From Actinomadura_C sp036008685 (GTDB lineage Bacteria; Actinomycetota; Actinomycetes; Streptosporangiales; Streptosporangiaceae), in contig DASYNF010000124.1 in assembly GCA_036008685.1 (NCBI GenBank), forward strand, positions 1 through 64,000: DNA of 64,000 nt, written 5' to 3'. Both the position numbers and the translations under genes were made by a program. Of the stretch, positions 35,386 to 43,772 are shown piece after piece (the first letter of the stretch is position 1; each line of letters starts with the position of its first letter). The notes beneath the pieces are model-generated. The model saw only the letters and a program-made list of their open reading frames with translations, made no database searches and was not told the origin of the DNA.

Positions 35386-36012
35386 TCAGAGCGTCGAGAG
35401 CCAGTTGCGCAGCAGCTCGGCCCCCGCGTCGCCGGACTTCTCCGGGTGGAACTGGGTGGCGCACAGCGGCCCGTTCTCCACCGCGGCGACGAACCGATCG
35501 CCGTGACGGGCCCATGTCACCGCCGGCGGCGTGAACCGGCCCGGCTCGAGCTCCCAGCGCCGCACTCCGTAGGAGTGCACGAAATAGAACCGCGTCTGCG
35601 GATCCATGCCCCGGAAGAGCACCGACTCCTCCGGAGCCTCGACGGTGTTCCAGCCCATGTGGGGCAGCACCGGCGCGTCCAGGCGTTCCACGGTGCCGGG
35701 CCATTCGGCGCACCCGTCGGTGCTCACGCCGTGCTCGACCCCCTTGGTGAAAAGGATCTGCATGCCGACGCAGATGCCGAGAACCGGCCTGCCCCCGGCC
35801 AGCCGCCGGCCGATGATCCAGTCACCCCGGACTCCCCGTAGCCCCTCCATACAGGCGGCGAAGGCCCCGACACCGGGCACGACGAGCCCGTCGGCGTTCA
35901 GTGCCGTGTCCGCGTCTGCGGTCACGGTGACGTTCACACCGTGCCTTGCCAGCGCGCGCTCGGCCGAGCGCAGGTTGCCCGACCCATAGTCGAGTACGAC
36001 GATGTCGGTCAC
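35386..36012 (-). CDS. hisH: Imidazole glycerol phosphate synthase, glutaminase subunit
   Basis: HisH hydrolyses glutamine and channels ammonia to HisF. The class I triad is visible: Cys in LGICVGMQ, and His and Glu in QFHPEKSG. The start DIVVLDYGSGNLRS is typical. GTG at 36012 is 7 nt after the small membrane ORF's stop. It closes the hisD-C-B block; priA-hisF, its normal next neighbours, are 5 kb away. Confidence 0.96.
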   Translation of the reverse strand: MTDIVVLDYGSGNLRSAERALARHGVNVTVTADADTALNADGLVVPGVGAFAACMEGLRGVRGDWIIGRRLAGGRPVLGICVGMQILFTKGVEHGVSTDGCAEWPGTVERLDAPVLPHMGWNTVEAPEESVLFRGMDPQTRFYFVHSYGVRRWELEPGRFTPPAVTWARHGDRFVAAVENGPLCATQFHPEKSGDAGAELLRNWLSTL

Positions 36013-36019
36013 AGGTCGG

Positions 36020-36190
36020 TCACAGCCTCAGCACTCCCGCGGTCAGGGCCAGCGCGGCGGCGACGAACGCCACGAAGGCCAGGGACTTGATGCCCTGCTT
36101 CAAAAAGATGACCACACCGGTCAGGAAGAAGAGCCCCACCCCCAGCAGCAGTGTCGCCAGAGGTGAGAGGTCCAGACCGGCGAAGCTCAC
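36020..36190 (-). CDS. 56-residue membrane protein between hisB and hisH
   Basis: The ORF reads VSFAGLDLSPLATLLLG..., with two hydrophobic helices (about 10-30 and 37-54) around a short KQGIK loop. Its GTG start overlaps the hisB stop as GTGA, and hisH begins 7 nt after its stop, so it is locked into the his operon. The overlap, the clean codon pattern and the two-helix shape support a real gene. Function unknown. Confidence 0.75.
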   Translation of the reverse strand: MSFAGLDLSPLATLLLGVGLFFLTGVVIFLKQGIKSLAFVAFVAAALALTAGVLRL

Positions 36191-36780
36191 AGCGTGCCCT
36201 TGGTGGAAGGCACTCCGTTGGCCTTCGGGTCGAAGGCCACGGCGTCGCGCAGCGCCCGGGCGAGCGCCTTGAACTGGGCCTCGACGATGTGATGGGCGTT
36301 GCGCCCGTACGGGACGTGCACGTGCAGGCAGATCCGCGCGTGGGAGACCAGCGACTCCAGGATGTGGCGCGTCATCGTCGTGTCGTAGTCCGGGCCGATC
36401 ATCGGGGCCATCCCCTCCGGCTCGGTGTGCACGATGTAGGGGCGCCCGGACACGTCCACGGTGACCTGGGCCAACGCCTCGTCCAAGGGCACGGACGCGT
36501 TGGCGAACCGCTGGATGCCGGCCTTGTCACCGAGGGCCTCCCGCAGCGCCTGGCCGAGCGCGATGGCCGTGTCCTCCATGGTGTGGTGGCTGTCGATGTG
36601 CAGATCGCCGGAGGTCTTGACGGTCAGGTCGAAGGATCCGTGCTTACCGAGCTGGGTCAGCATGTGATCGAAGAACCCGACGCCGGTGGCCACGTCCACC
36701 TGACCGGTGCCGTCGAGGTCGATTTCGACGAGGACCTGTGTCTCCTTGGTGCCCCGCTCGACCCGTCCGGTCCTGCTCAT
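36187..36780 (-). CDS. hisB: Imidazoleglycerol-phosphate dehydratase
   Basis: This 197-aa manganese enzyme dehydrates imidazole glycerol phosphate. The His-rich metal motifs are present: GFFDHMLTQLGKHG, DLHIDSHHTMEDTA, RHILESLVSHA and YGRNAHHIVEAQFKA. It is the monofunctional dehydratase, without the phosphatase domain found in enterobacteria. The ATG overlaps the hisC stop by 4 nt. Confidence 0.97.
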   Translation of the reverse strand: MSRTGRVERGTKETQVLVEIDLDGTGQVDVATGVGFFDHMLTQLGKHGSFDLTVKTSGDLHIDSHHTMEDTAIALGQALREALGDKAGIQRFANASVPLDEALAQVTVDVSGRPYIVHTEPEGMAPMIGPDYDTTMTRHILESLVSHARICLHVHVPYGRNAHHIVEAQFKALARALRDAVAFDPKANGVPSTKGTL

Positions 36781-37862
36781 GCGCTCTCCCCCATGATCTC
36801 GTTAAGGGCGGTGCGGAACGCCGCCATCTCCTCGGGCAGCCCGACCGTGACACGCAGCCACTCCGGCGGGCCCACCTCGCGTACCAGCACGCCCCGGTCG
36901 AGCAGTCCCTGCCATACCCGTCCGCGGTCGGCGAACCGTCCGAACAGGACGAAGTTGGCGTCGGATTCCGGGACGGTGAGCCCCGACCCGCGCAACCAGT
37001 CCACCAGGGCGTCCCGCTCGCGACGCAACGCCTCCACGGCCCCGAGCAGCTCGTCGCGGTGGGCGATGGCCGTCCGCGCCACCACCTGGGTGATCGCCGA
37101 AAGATGATAGGGAAGCCGGACCAGCTGGAGGGCGTCGACCACCGCCGGGTCGGCCGCGAGGTAGCCCACCCGGGTGCCGGCCATGGCGAAGGCCTTGGAC
37201 ATGGTCCGGGTCACGATCAGGCGCCGGTGGTCCGGCAGCAGCGACAGGGCCGACGGCGTGCCCGCCCGCCGGAACTCCGCGTAGGCCTCGTCAACGACCA
37301 CCATGCCGGGCGCGACCGCCAGGACTTCCTGGATCACCGGCAGGGGCAGCGCCGTGCCCGTCGGGTTGTTGGGCGAGGTGAGGAAGACCACGTCGGGCCG
37401 GTGCTCATCGATCGCCCCGATCGCCGCCTGCGGGTCGATCCCGAAGTCCTCCCCCCGCTCGCCGCTGATCCACCGGGTCCCCGACACGTGACTGATGGTC
37501 GGATGCATCGAGTAGGAGGGCTCGAAGCCGAGCGCGCTCCGGCCCGGCCCGCCGAACGCCTGCAGGATCTGCTGGATCACCTCGTTGGACCCGTTGGCCG
37601 CCCACACCTGCGGCGCGGTGAGGCCGTGACCGAGATAGCCGGCGAGGTCCTTGCGGAGCTCGACCGCGTCCCGGTCGGGATAGCGGTTCAAGCCCCCGGC
37701 GACATCGGCCACCGCGTCGGCCAGGGCCTGCACCAGGCCGGGCGACGGGGGGTACGGGTTCTCATTGGTGTTGAGACGCACCGGCACATCGAGCTGCGGC
37801 GCCCCGTACGGCTCGCGGCCGCGGAGATCATCACGGATCGGGAGGTCGATGTTCATCGCCAT
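36777..37862 (-). CDS. hisC: Histidinol-phosphate aminotransferase
   Basis: This 361-aa PLP enzyme transfers an amino group from glutamate to imidazole acetol phosphate. The PLP lysine is in TRTMSKAFAMAGTRVGY, with LNTNENPYPPSP at the N-terminus, TSPNNPTGT in the PLP pocket and VVVDEAYAEF before it. ATG at 37862 (a second ATG is two codons on). It starts 19 nt after hisD and overlaps hisB. Confidence 0.97.
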   Translation of the reverse strand: MAMNIDLPIRDDLRGREPYGAPQLDVPVRLNTNENPYPPSPGLVQALADAVADVAGGLNRYPDRDAVELRKDLAGYLGHGLTAPQVWAANGSNEVIQQILQAFGGPGRSALGFEPSYSMHPTISHVSGTRWISGERGEDFGIDPQAAIGAIDEHRPDVVFLTSPNNPTGTALPLPVIQEVLAVAPGMVVVDEAYAEFRRAGTPSALSLLPDHRRLIVTRTMSKAFAMAGTRVGYLAADPAVVDALQLVRLPYHLSAITQVVARTAIAHRDELLGAVEALRRERDALVDWLRGSGLTVPESDANFVLFGRFADRGRVWQGLLDRGVLVREVGPPEWLRVTVGLPEEMAAFRTALNEIMGESA

Positions 37863-37881
37863 GCTCGCTCAGCGAGAAAGG

Positions 37882-39189
37882 TCATTGCGGGATTCCCCAG
37901 TCGAAACGGGCCTTGAGCGCGGCGCCGTGGGCGGGCAGGTCCTCGGCCTCGGCCAGGGTCACCACCATGCCGGTGGCCTCCGCGAGGGCCGGCCGGTCGT
38001 ACTCCACCACGTGGATGCCGCGCAGGAAGGACTGTACGGACAGCCCGGAGGAATGGCAGGCGCAGCCCCCGGTCGGGAGCACGTGGTTGGACCCGGCCAG
38101 ATAGTCACCGAGCGACACCGGCGCGTAGGGGCCGATGAAGACGGCTCCGGCGTTGCGGACCCGCGCCGCCACCTCACGCGCGTCGGCGGTCTGGATCTCC
38201 AGGTGTTCGGCCGCGTAGGCGTCCACCACCCGGAGCCCGTCGTCGAGGTCGTCGACGAGCACGACACCCGACTGCCGGCCGGACAGCGCGGCCGTGACCC
38301 TCTGGACGTGCTTGGTGGCCTTGACCTGCGCCTCGAGCTCCTTCAGCACCGAGGAGGCCAGCTCCTCGGAGTCGGTCACGAGCACCGCGGCGGCCAGGGT
38401 GTCGTGCTCGGCCTGGCTGATCAGGTCGGCCGCGACGTGCACGGGATCCGCGGTGGCGTCCGCCAGGACGGCGATCTCCGTCGGACCGGCCTCGGAGTCG
38501 ATGCCGACGACGCCCCGCAGATGGCGCTTGGCCGCGGCGACCCAGATGTTGCCCGGCCCGGTCACCAGGTCGACCGGCCGGCAGTCCTCGGTGCCGTAGG
38601 CCAACATCGCGATCGCCTGCGCGCCACCGGCGGCGTAGACCTCGTCCACGCCGAGGAGCGCGCACGCCGCCAGGATCGCCGGGTGCGGCAGGCCGCCGAA
38701 CGCGGCCTGCGGCGGGGAGGTCACGGCGAGCGAGCCCACCCCCGCCTCCTGCGCCGGGACCACGTTCATGACGACGCTGGACGGATAGACCGCGTTGCCG
38801 CCCGGCACGTACAACCCCACGCGGCCGACCGGCACCCACCGCTCGCTGACGGTGCCACCGGGGACCACCTCCGTGGTGACGTCGGAGCGTCGCTGGTCAC
38901 GGTGGACGAGGCGGGCGCGGCGGATGCTCTCCTCGAGCGCCTCCCGTACCGCCGGGTCGAGCGTTCTCAGGGCCTCGCGGATCACGTCGGCCGGCACCCG
39001 CAGCGTCTCCGGCTCGACGCCGTCGAAAGCCCTGGTGTGGTCCCGTACGGCCGCCGAGCCGCGCCGGCGCACGTCCTCACAGATGGGCCGCACCTTTTCG
39101 AGGGCGGCTTCGACGTCGAGGTCGGCGCGGGGCAGCACGGAGCGCAGGTCCTCGGGCAGGCGACCGCGCAGGTCGATACGGGAGATCAC
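37882..39189 (-). CDS. hisD: Histidinol dehydrogenase
   Basis: This 435-aa zinc enzyme catalyses the last two oxidations of histidine synthesis. Signature segments are GGNAVYPSSVVMNVVPA, VTGPGNIWVAAAKR, IDSEAGPTE, ISQAEHD, EHLEI and HVLPTGGCACHSSGLS. GTG at 39189 (VISRIDLRG). Only 59 nt separate it from the upstream PhzF-like gene, so its promoter lies there or it is read through. Confidence 0.97.
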   Translation of the reverse strand: MISRIDLRGRLPEDLRSVLPRADLDVEAALEKVRPICEDVRRRGSAAVRDHTRAFDGVEPETLRVPADVIREALRTLDPAVREALEESIRRARLVHRDQRRSDVTTEVVPGGTVSERWVPVGRVGLYVPGGNAVYPSSVVMNVVPAQEAGVGSLAVTSPPQAAFGGLPHPAILAACALLGVDEVYAAGGAQAIAMLAYGTEDCRPVDLVTGPGNIWVAAAKRHLRGVVGIDSEAGPTEIAVLADATADPVHVAADLISQAEHDTLAAAVLVTDSEELASSVLKELEAQVKATKHVQRVTAALSGRQSGVVLVDDLDDGLRVVDAYAAEHLEIQTADAREVAARVRNAGAVFIGPYAPVSLGDYLAGSNHVLPTGGCACHSSGLSVQSFLRGIHVVEYDRPALAEATGMVVTLAEAEDLPAHGAALKARFDWGIPQ

Positions 39190-39248
39190 CCGCTCAGTCT
39201 ACGAACTACGTCCGCTGTGCCGCGCAACGCCTCACCATCCGAGACGCA

Positions 39249-40112
39249 TCACACCCGCAGGACGCCGTCGAGGATCGTGACCGCGGGGCCCGCCAAGGTG
39301 ACCCGGTCTCCATGGACGGTCGCCTCCACGTAGCCTCCCCGCGCGGAGGCCTGGTAACCGACCAGGGAGTCGCGGCCGAGCCGTTCGGCCCAGTACGGCG
39401 CGAGTGCGCAGTGGGCGGATCCGGTCACCGGATCCTCGCCGACGCCGACCGCGGCGCCGAAGAACCGGGACACGAAATCGTGCCGGGGGCCCGCGTCCGC
39501 TCGGTCCCCGCGGCCCCCGCGCCCATCCCCAGGGCCGGTGTCCCGAGGGCCGTCCGCGGCGGCCGTGACGATGACACCCCGTCCGCCGAGACGGGCGAAC
39601 GCCTCGAGGTCCGGGGCGAGGTCCCGGACCGTCCGCTCGCCGGCGACCTCCACGAGGAGGTCGCGCTGCCGGTTGCGCCCGGTCCAGGAGACCGGAACGC
39701 CGAGGATCTCACCGAGTTCTTCGGGGGCCTCCGCGGGCTCCGCCGGGCACGCCGGGAAGTCCATCTCGATCCACCCGCGCTCGTCCCGGCGTACGGTCAG
39801 CACTCCGCTGTGCAGGGTCCGGAAGCGGATCGGGCGCTCGGCCGGGACGGCTCCGGTCTCGTACAACGCGTGGGCCGCGGCCAGCGTCGCGTGACCGCAG
39901 AGCGCCACCTCCACCGCGGGGGTGAACCAGCGCAGCTCGAAGTCGGCGTCCGTGCCGTCGAGCGGGCGGGGGAAGGCCGTCTCGGAGTGCTTCATCTCCG
40001 CCGCCATCCACTGCATCCAGGCCGCGTCCGCCGCCTGGTCCAGCAGGCACACGCCCGCGGGGTTGCCGGCGAAGGCGCGGTCGGTGAAGGCGTCGACGAC
40101 CAGCATTCTCAT
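39249..40112 (-). CDS. PhzF-family epimerase/isomerase
   Basis: This 287-aa protein with the PhzF double hot-dog-like fold is probably an isomerase of unknown substrate. The catalytic Glu is in MKHSETAFP, and the family patterns FAGNPAGVCLL, WFTPAVEVALCGHATLAAAH and GVGEDPVTGSAHCAL are clear. A Gly/Asp/Arg-rich insertion of about 25 residues interrupts the second half before HDFVSRFF. ATG at 40112 is preferred over the open frame to 40211. Confidence 0.93.
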   Translation of the reverse strand: MRMLVVDAFTDRAFAGNPAGVCLLDQAADAAWMQWMAAEMKHSETAFPRPLDGTDADFELRWFTPAVEVALCGHATLAAAHALYETGAVPAERPIRFRTLHSGVLTVRRDERGWIEMDFPACPAEPAEAPEELGEILGVPVSWTGRNRQRDLLVEVAGERTVRDLAPDLEAFARLGGRGVIVTAAADGPRDTGPGDGRGGRGDRADAGPRHDFVSRFFGAAVGVGEDPVTGSAHCALAPYWAERLGRDSLVGYQASARGGYVEATVHGDRVTLAGPAVTILDGVLRV

Positions 40113-40224
40113 GCCGGGCACTCTAGACCTCCGGCAGCAGGCCGGGCCCTTTACATTGTAGATCACGAATATGTGGGACAAAGCGGGACGTGCCCCGTCC
40201 ACCGCGGCCACGTACGCTGGCCTC

Positions 40225-40893
40225 GTGAGCCGGACCGAGCAGTTGCCCCTCTTCCCCCTCGGAACCGTCCTTTTCCCTGGGCTCCCGCTTTCCTTGCACG
40301 TCTTCGAGGAGCGCTACCGGCTCCTGATCCGCGATCTGCTGGACGGCCCTGAGCCCCGGCGGTTCGGCGTGGTGGCCATCGAGCTCGGGCACGAGGTGGG
40401 GGCCGGAGCCGCGAGGCGGCTGGCGCGGCTGGGATGCGTGGCGCAGGTGCGGGACGTCACCGCTCTGGACGGCGGCCGGTTCGACGTCCTGGCGGTCGGT
40501 GGCCGGCGGTTCCGGCTGCACGACGTCGACGACTCACTGCCCTATCTCAGGACCCGCGCCGAGCTCCTCCCCGAGCGGGCGGGCACGGATCCGGCACCGA
40601 TCGCCCGGCGGGTGACGGCGCTGTTCCGGCTCTACCGCCACCGGCTGGCGACCGCGGGAGCCGAGATCACCGAGCCCATCGAGCTCCCGGCGGATCCGGT
40701 GGCGCTGTCCCATTTCATCGCCGCCGTGGCGGTCCTGGACCTGGGCGACAAGCAGCGGCTGTTCGAGGCCGAGGACGCGGTGATCCGGCTACGGCTCGAA
40801 GAGGAGCTCCTGCTCCGCGAGATCCGGCTGCTCGACGCCGTGCGGGCGGTTCCGGTCACACGGTTCATCGACGGCGGCGTGCACCTCAACTGA
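40225..40893 (+). CDS. LON substrate-binding-domain protein
   Basis: This 222-aa stand-alone LON N-terminal domain lacks the ATPase and protease parts. It begins SRTEQLPLFPLGTVLFPGLPLSLHVFEERYR, the usual opening, with GCVAQVRDVTALDGGRFDVLAVGGRRFRL further on. GTG at 40225 fits this; a TACGCT -10-like box about 10 nt upstream suggests a short or absent leader. It is divergent from the PhzF-like gene and 38 nt before ybaK. Function of such proteins is not settled. Confidence 0.9.
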   Translation: MSRTEQLPLFPLGTVLFPGLPLSLHVFEERYRLLIRDLLDGPEPRRFGVVAIELGHEVGAGAARRLARLGCVAQVRDVTALDGGRFDVLAVGGRRFRLHDVDDSLPYLRTRAELLPERAGTDPAPIARRVTALFRLYRHRLATAGAEITEPIELPADPVALSHFIAAVAVLDLGDKQRLFEAEDAVIRLRLEEELLLREIRLLDAVRAVPVTRFIDGGVHLN

Positions 40894-40931
40894 ACCGTCC
40901 ACGATCGGGCCGTCCACGGCAGGATGGGCGC

Positions 40932-41429
40932 ATGGGAAAAGCCAGGGCATCCGGGGGCCAGGGGACCCCGGCCACCGTCGCCGCCGCCAAGGCGGCGATC
41001 ACGTTCACGCTCCATCCGTACGAACCCGATGCGGCCGCGGACTCCTACGGTGAGGCGGCGGCCGACGCGCTCGGGGTGCCGTACGAACAGATCTTCAAGA
41101 CACTGCTGACCGAGGTCGACGGCCGGCTGACCGTGGCCGTGGTCCCGGTGGCCGCGACCCTGGACCTCAAGGCCCTCGCCGCCGCGACCGGCGGCAAGAG
41201 GGCCCGCATGGCGGATCCGGCCACGGCCGAGCGCAGCACCGGCTATGTCGTGGGCGGCATCAGCCCGCTGGGTCAGCGCAGGCGGCTGCCGACGGTGGTG
41301 GACTCCTCAGCGTCGGGGTTCGCCACCATCTACGTCTCCGCCGGCCGGCGCGGCCTGCAGATCGAACTGGCTCCCGCCGACCTGATCCGGCTGACCTCCG
41401 GGCTCGCCGCCGGCATCGCCCGGTCCTAG
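40932..41429 (+). CDS. ybaK: Cys-tRNA(Pro)/prolyl-tRNA deacylase YbaK family
   Basis: This 165-aa trans-editing domain hydrolyses mischarged aminoacyl-tRNAs. The catalytic lysine lies in YEQIFKTLLTEVDGR, and GYVVGGISPLGQRRRLPTVVDSSA is the typical nucleic-acid pocket. ATG at 40932. Its 3' end overlaps the convergent DUF2567 gene by about 120 nt. Confidence 0.94.
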   Translation: MGKARASGGQGTPATVAAAKAAITFTLHPYEPDAAADSYGEAAADALGVPYEQIFKTLLTEVDGRLTVAVVPVAATLDLKALAAATGGKRARMADPATAERSTGYVVGGISPLGQRRRLPTVVDSSASGFATIYVSAGRRGLQIELAPADLIRLTSGLAAGIARS

Positions 41430-41987
41430 ACCGGAAGCCCGCCCGGCCACGTCCGTGGCCTCGAGGAGACCGAAGGCGACGACGGCCAGCAGCGGCCAGA
41501 ACACCAGGACGCCGAAGGCCCGCAGGTCGGCCGGGCCCACCGCCATCCTGCCGTCCGCACCGCCACGGGTCAGGCGCTCCAGGCTGTCCGGCCCGACGAG
41601 GTGCCCGACCCGCCAGGCGAGCAGCCCGGCGGCCAGGCCCCCCGCCGCCAGGCCCAGGACCAGAGGGATGTCCCTGCGCCGTCCTCCGGCCGCATAGCCG
41701 ATCGCGCCGCAGACCAGTCCGGCCAGTGCGGTCATGACCGCGAACCGGCCTTCGGCACCGATCAGAGCCTGCGTCTCCGGGTCGGCCAGGAGGGCCTCGC
41801 CGTCCACGATGACGTATCGCACCGGCGGCGAGATCGCGGCCCAGAGCAGGCCGGCGGGCGGGCCGAGCAGCGCTACCATCAGGGAGGTCGTCATCCAGAT
41901 CCGCAGGGGCCTGGCCCATCGCCTGCCCGGGGCCCAGCCCCACCGCCGCCGGACCACTCGCACGCTCCTACCGGGCTTCCAAAGCAT
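41307..41987 (-). CDS. DUF2567 membrane protein
   Basis: This 226-aa protein has four predicted membrane helices and an outer loop with VRYVIVDGEALLADPETQALIGAEGRF, matching DUF2567 of actinomycetes. Function unknown. ATG at 41987; a start at residue 32 is possible. The conserved part ends near residue 190, and the last 40 residues are antisense to ybaK's conserved 3' end and probably just run to the first available stop. Confidence 0.82.
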   Translation of the reverse strand: MLWKPGRSVRVVRRRWGWAPGRRWARPLRIWMTTSLMVALLGPPAGLLWAAISPPVRYVIVDGEALLADPETQALIGAEGRFAVMTALAGLVCGAIGYAAGGRRRDIPLVLGLAAGGLAAGLLAWRVGHLVGPDSLERLTRGGADGRMAVGPADLRAFGVLVFWPLLAVVAFGLLEATDVAGRASGLGPGDAGGEPGGQPDQVGGSQFDLQAAPAGGDVDGGEPRR

Positions 41988-42059
41988 GGTCTCCTGTGTA
42001 GGGCAGCGTAACGCCCCGCATACTGGTGATCGACGACGCCACGCCCCTCCCCTACTTGG

Positions 42060-42065
42060 GATAAT
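42060..42065 (+). promoter_or_regulatory. -10 element of the DUF6882 gene
   Basis: GATAAT lies 9 nt before the ATG at 42075, so transcription would start at or next to the start codon, as in leaderless actinobacterial genes. No good -35 element is seen. Confidence 0.45.
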
Positions 42066-42074
42066 GTGCCCGAC

Positions 42075-42806
42075 ATGTCTGGTTACACCCCTGTGACCTC
42101 ACCCGGTCTCCCTCCCTTCAGCCAGGCCTTCCTCCGGCTCGGCGCGGCCCTCACCGCCGTCGTGCTGCAACAGCAGGAGACCCTTTCCGAGCTCCTCCCC
42201 CGTGAGGACTGGAACGCCGACCTCACCGCCCGTACCTACAGCAGCGGAGGGGTGACGGTCCGGGTGTCACTGCTCGGCAGCTACGCCGAGCAGGAGCAGA
42301 CCTGGCTCTGGGGTTGGGCCAACACGCAGTTCGGCCCGGAGCATCCGGCGGTGGCGCCGATCCTCGACCTGCGGACCGTGGGCGAGCGGCTCGGGATCGG
42401 CGAGCTCACCACGCCCGAGGTCGACCTGTCGGGCTATGGCGGTCCGGCGACGCACGGCGGTGAACTCGTCGCGGTGGTCGCGGCCGGGCTCCTCGGCGGG
42501 GGCGGCTACATCGGCGCGGGCTATCCAGGCGGCTCGGCCTACCTCCACGTCGACGACCCCCGCGTGCCCCGCGCGGAATGGGACCCCGTCCAGGTAGCGA
42601 GGCTGGTCTTCAACGCGACCTCGCTCTTCCCGACCGATCACCGCCTGACGCTGGCCCGCTTCCTCAGTCATCACCAGGTGGCCTACCGCGAGACGCCCGC
42701 CTCCGTCGAGACGTTCCTGCCGGGTGGCGGGACGGCCACCGCCGGGTTCGACGAGTCGGGCCGATTCAGTGGCTGGGAGACAGAACTCACCGCCATGAAC
42801 CTGTGA
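42075..42806 (+). CDS. DUF6882-like protein
   Basis: This 243-aa soluble protein has FSQAFLRLGAALTAVVLQQQETLSELLPREDWNADL and YAEQEQTWLWGWANTQFG, a pattern I associate with DUF6882 of actinomycetes. Function unknown. ATG at 42075 is chosen, since a -10 box just upstream makes it leaderless; GTG at 42066 is in frame. It stands alone between convergent and divergent neighbours. Confidence 0.8.
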   Translation: MSGYTPVTSPGLPPFSQAFLRLGAALTAVVLQQQETLSELLPREDWNADLTARTYSSGGVTVRVSLLGSYAEQEQTWLWGWANTQFGPEHPAVAPILDLRTVGERLGIGELTTPEVDLSGYGGPATHGGELVAVVAAGLLGGGGYIGAGYPGGSAYLHVDDPRVPRAEWDPVQVARLVFNATSLFPTDHRLTLARFLSHHQVAYRETPASVETFLPGGGTATAGFDESGRFSGWETELTAMNL

Positions 42807-42869
42807 TCGCGCCCTCGGGAAGCCCGGAGAGGCGAGCGGCGGCACCGACCCGGGGGGATGAGTCCCGGG

Positions 42870-43562
42870 TCAGGTGTGCGTTCCGATGAGAGCCGTGCGG
42901 ATCCGTTGCAGGTGGCGGCGCATGACGGTCGCCGCCCGGTCGAGGTGGCGATCGTCGATCGCGTCGACGAGCTCCCGGTGATCCTGTTCGTATTCGGCCC
43001 GGCGCTGCGGCGTGAAGGATCGGCGCTTCGCGCTGCCCCACAGGGGATCGTGACGTGCCTCGTTCATGACGGTGAACAGGCGGATCATCAGGGTGTTGTG
43101 GGTTGAGGCCGCGATGGCGGCGTGGAGCCCGGAGTCCCAGCGCTCGAACTCCTCATAGGACCCGGCGGCCTCGCTCTCCGCGAGGCAGTGCCGCATCTCG
43201 GCGATGTCCCGGGCCGTGGCGTTGGCGATGGCCAGCCCGAGCATCTGCGGCTCCACGATGAGGCGTACGGCCAGGATCTCCGCGGGACTCGTGTCCGCGG
43301 CCTCGGCCTGCCGGGCCCGGGTCACGAAGGTGCCGCGCCCGACGTGGCGGGTGATCTGACCGGACCGCTCCAGCCGGTCGAGCCATCTGCGGACGACCGT
43401 ACGGCTGAGCCCGTGACGTGCCGCCAGCTCCCGCTCGGGCGGGATCCGGCCGGACGGCCGCCGGCGGGCCGCCTCGAGCTCGGTCGTGAGCACTCCGGAC
43501 GCCTCGGCCGGCGTGGAGTCCTCTGCCGCGTGCCTCGGCGCGGCGGCAAGCCGATCGGTCAT
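42870..43562 (-). CDS. GntR/FadR-type transcriptional regulator
   Basis: This 230-aa regulator has an N-terminal winged helix (RIPPERELAARHGLSRTVVRRWLDRLERSGQI, then GRGTFV) and a C-terminal FCD ligand domain with metal-type histidines (WDSGLHAAIAASTHN, DHRELVDAIDDRHLDRA). ATG at 43562 has a GGGGAGG site. It is divergent from the catabolic operon at 43771, and a FadR-type palindrome covers that operon's start, so it is the likely local repressor. Confidence 0.92.
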   Translation of the reverse strand: MTDRLAAAPRHAAEDSTPAEASGVLTTELEAARRRPSGRIPPERELAARHGLSRTVVRRWLDRLERSGQITRHVGRGTFVTRARQAEAADTSPAEILAVRLIVEPQMLGLAIANATARDIAEMRHCLAESEAAGSYEEFERWDSGLHAAIAASTHNTLMIRLFTVMNEARHDPLWGSAKRRSFTPQRRAEYEQDHRELVDAIDDRHLDRAATVMRRHLQRIRTALIGTHT

Positions 43563-43601
43563 CCCGCCCGCCTCCCCGCGTCGCTCCGGCACCGGATCCG
43601 A

Positions 43602-43642
43602 GGCCCAATGGTAGCTGAATCGGCGATTGGTCTGCATTGGGC
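43602..43642. repeat. Spaced inverted repeat upstream of the GntR gene
   Basis: GGCCCAAT (43602-43609) and ATTGGGCC (43635-43642) form an 8-bp inverted repeat about 33 bp apart, just upstream of the GntR start. It may be a second regulatory site or part of the gntR promoter region. Confidence 0.4.
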
Positions 43643-43702
43643 CACCCCCGGATCGACTGGGCGGACCCGGGGATCCGGCGAAATCACTGCTTGATCACAC
43701 CA

Positions 43703-43732
43703 TTGACACGTCTCTTTCCCCCGACCTACGGT
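43703..43732 (+). promoter_or_regulatory. Sigma-70-type promoter of the catabolic operon
   Basis: TTGACA at 43703-43708 and TACGGT at 43727-43732 are spaced by 18 bp, placing the transcription start near 43739 and the palindromic operator inside the short leader. Confidence 0.65.
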
Positions 43733-43757
43733 GAACCCAATCACGGACCAAAGAAAG

Positions 43758-43772
43758 ATTGGTTGAACCAAT
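43758..43772 (+). promoter_or_regulatory. Palindromic operator, FadR/GntR type
   Basis: ATTGGTTGAACCAAT is a perfect 7-1-7 palindrome containing TGGT-N3-ACCA, the pattern of FadR-subfamily sites. It overlaps the first bases of the ATG at 43771, so a bound repressor would block elongation or translation. The assignment to the divergent GntR protein is inferred. Confidence 0.7.
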
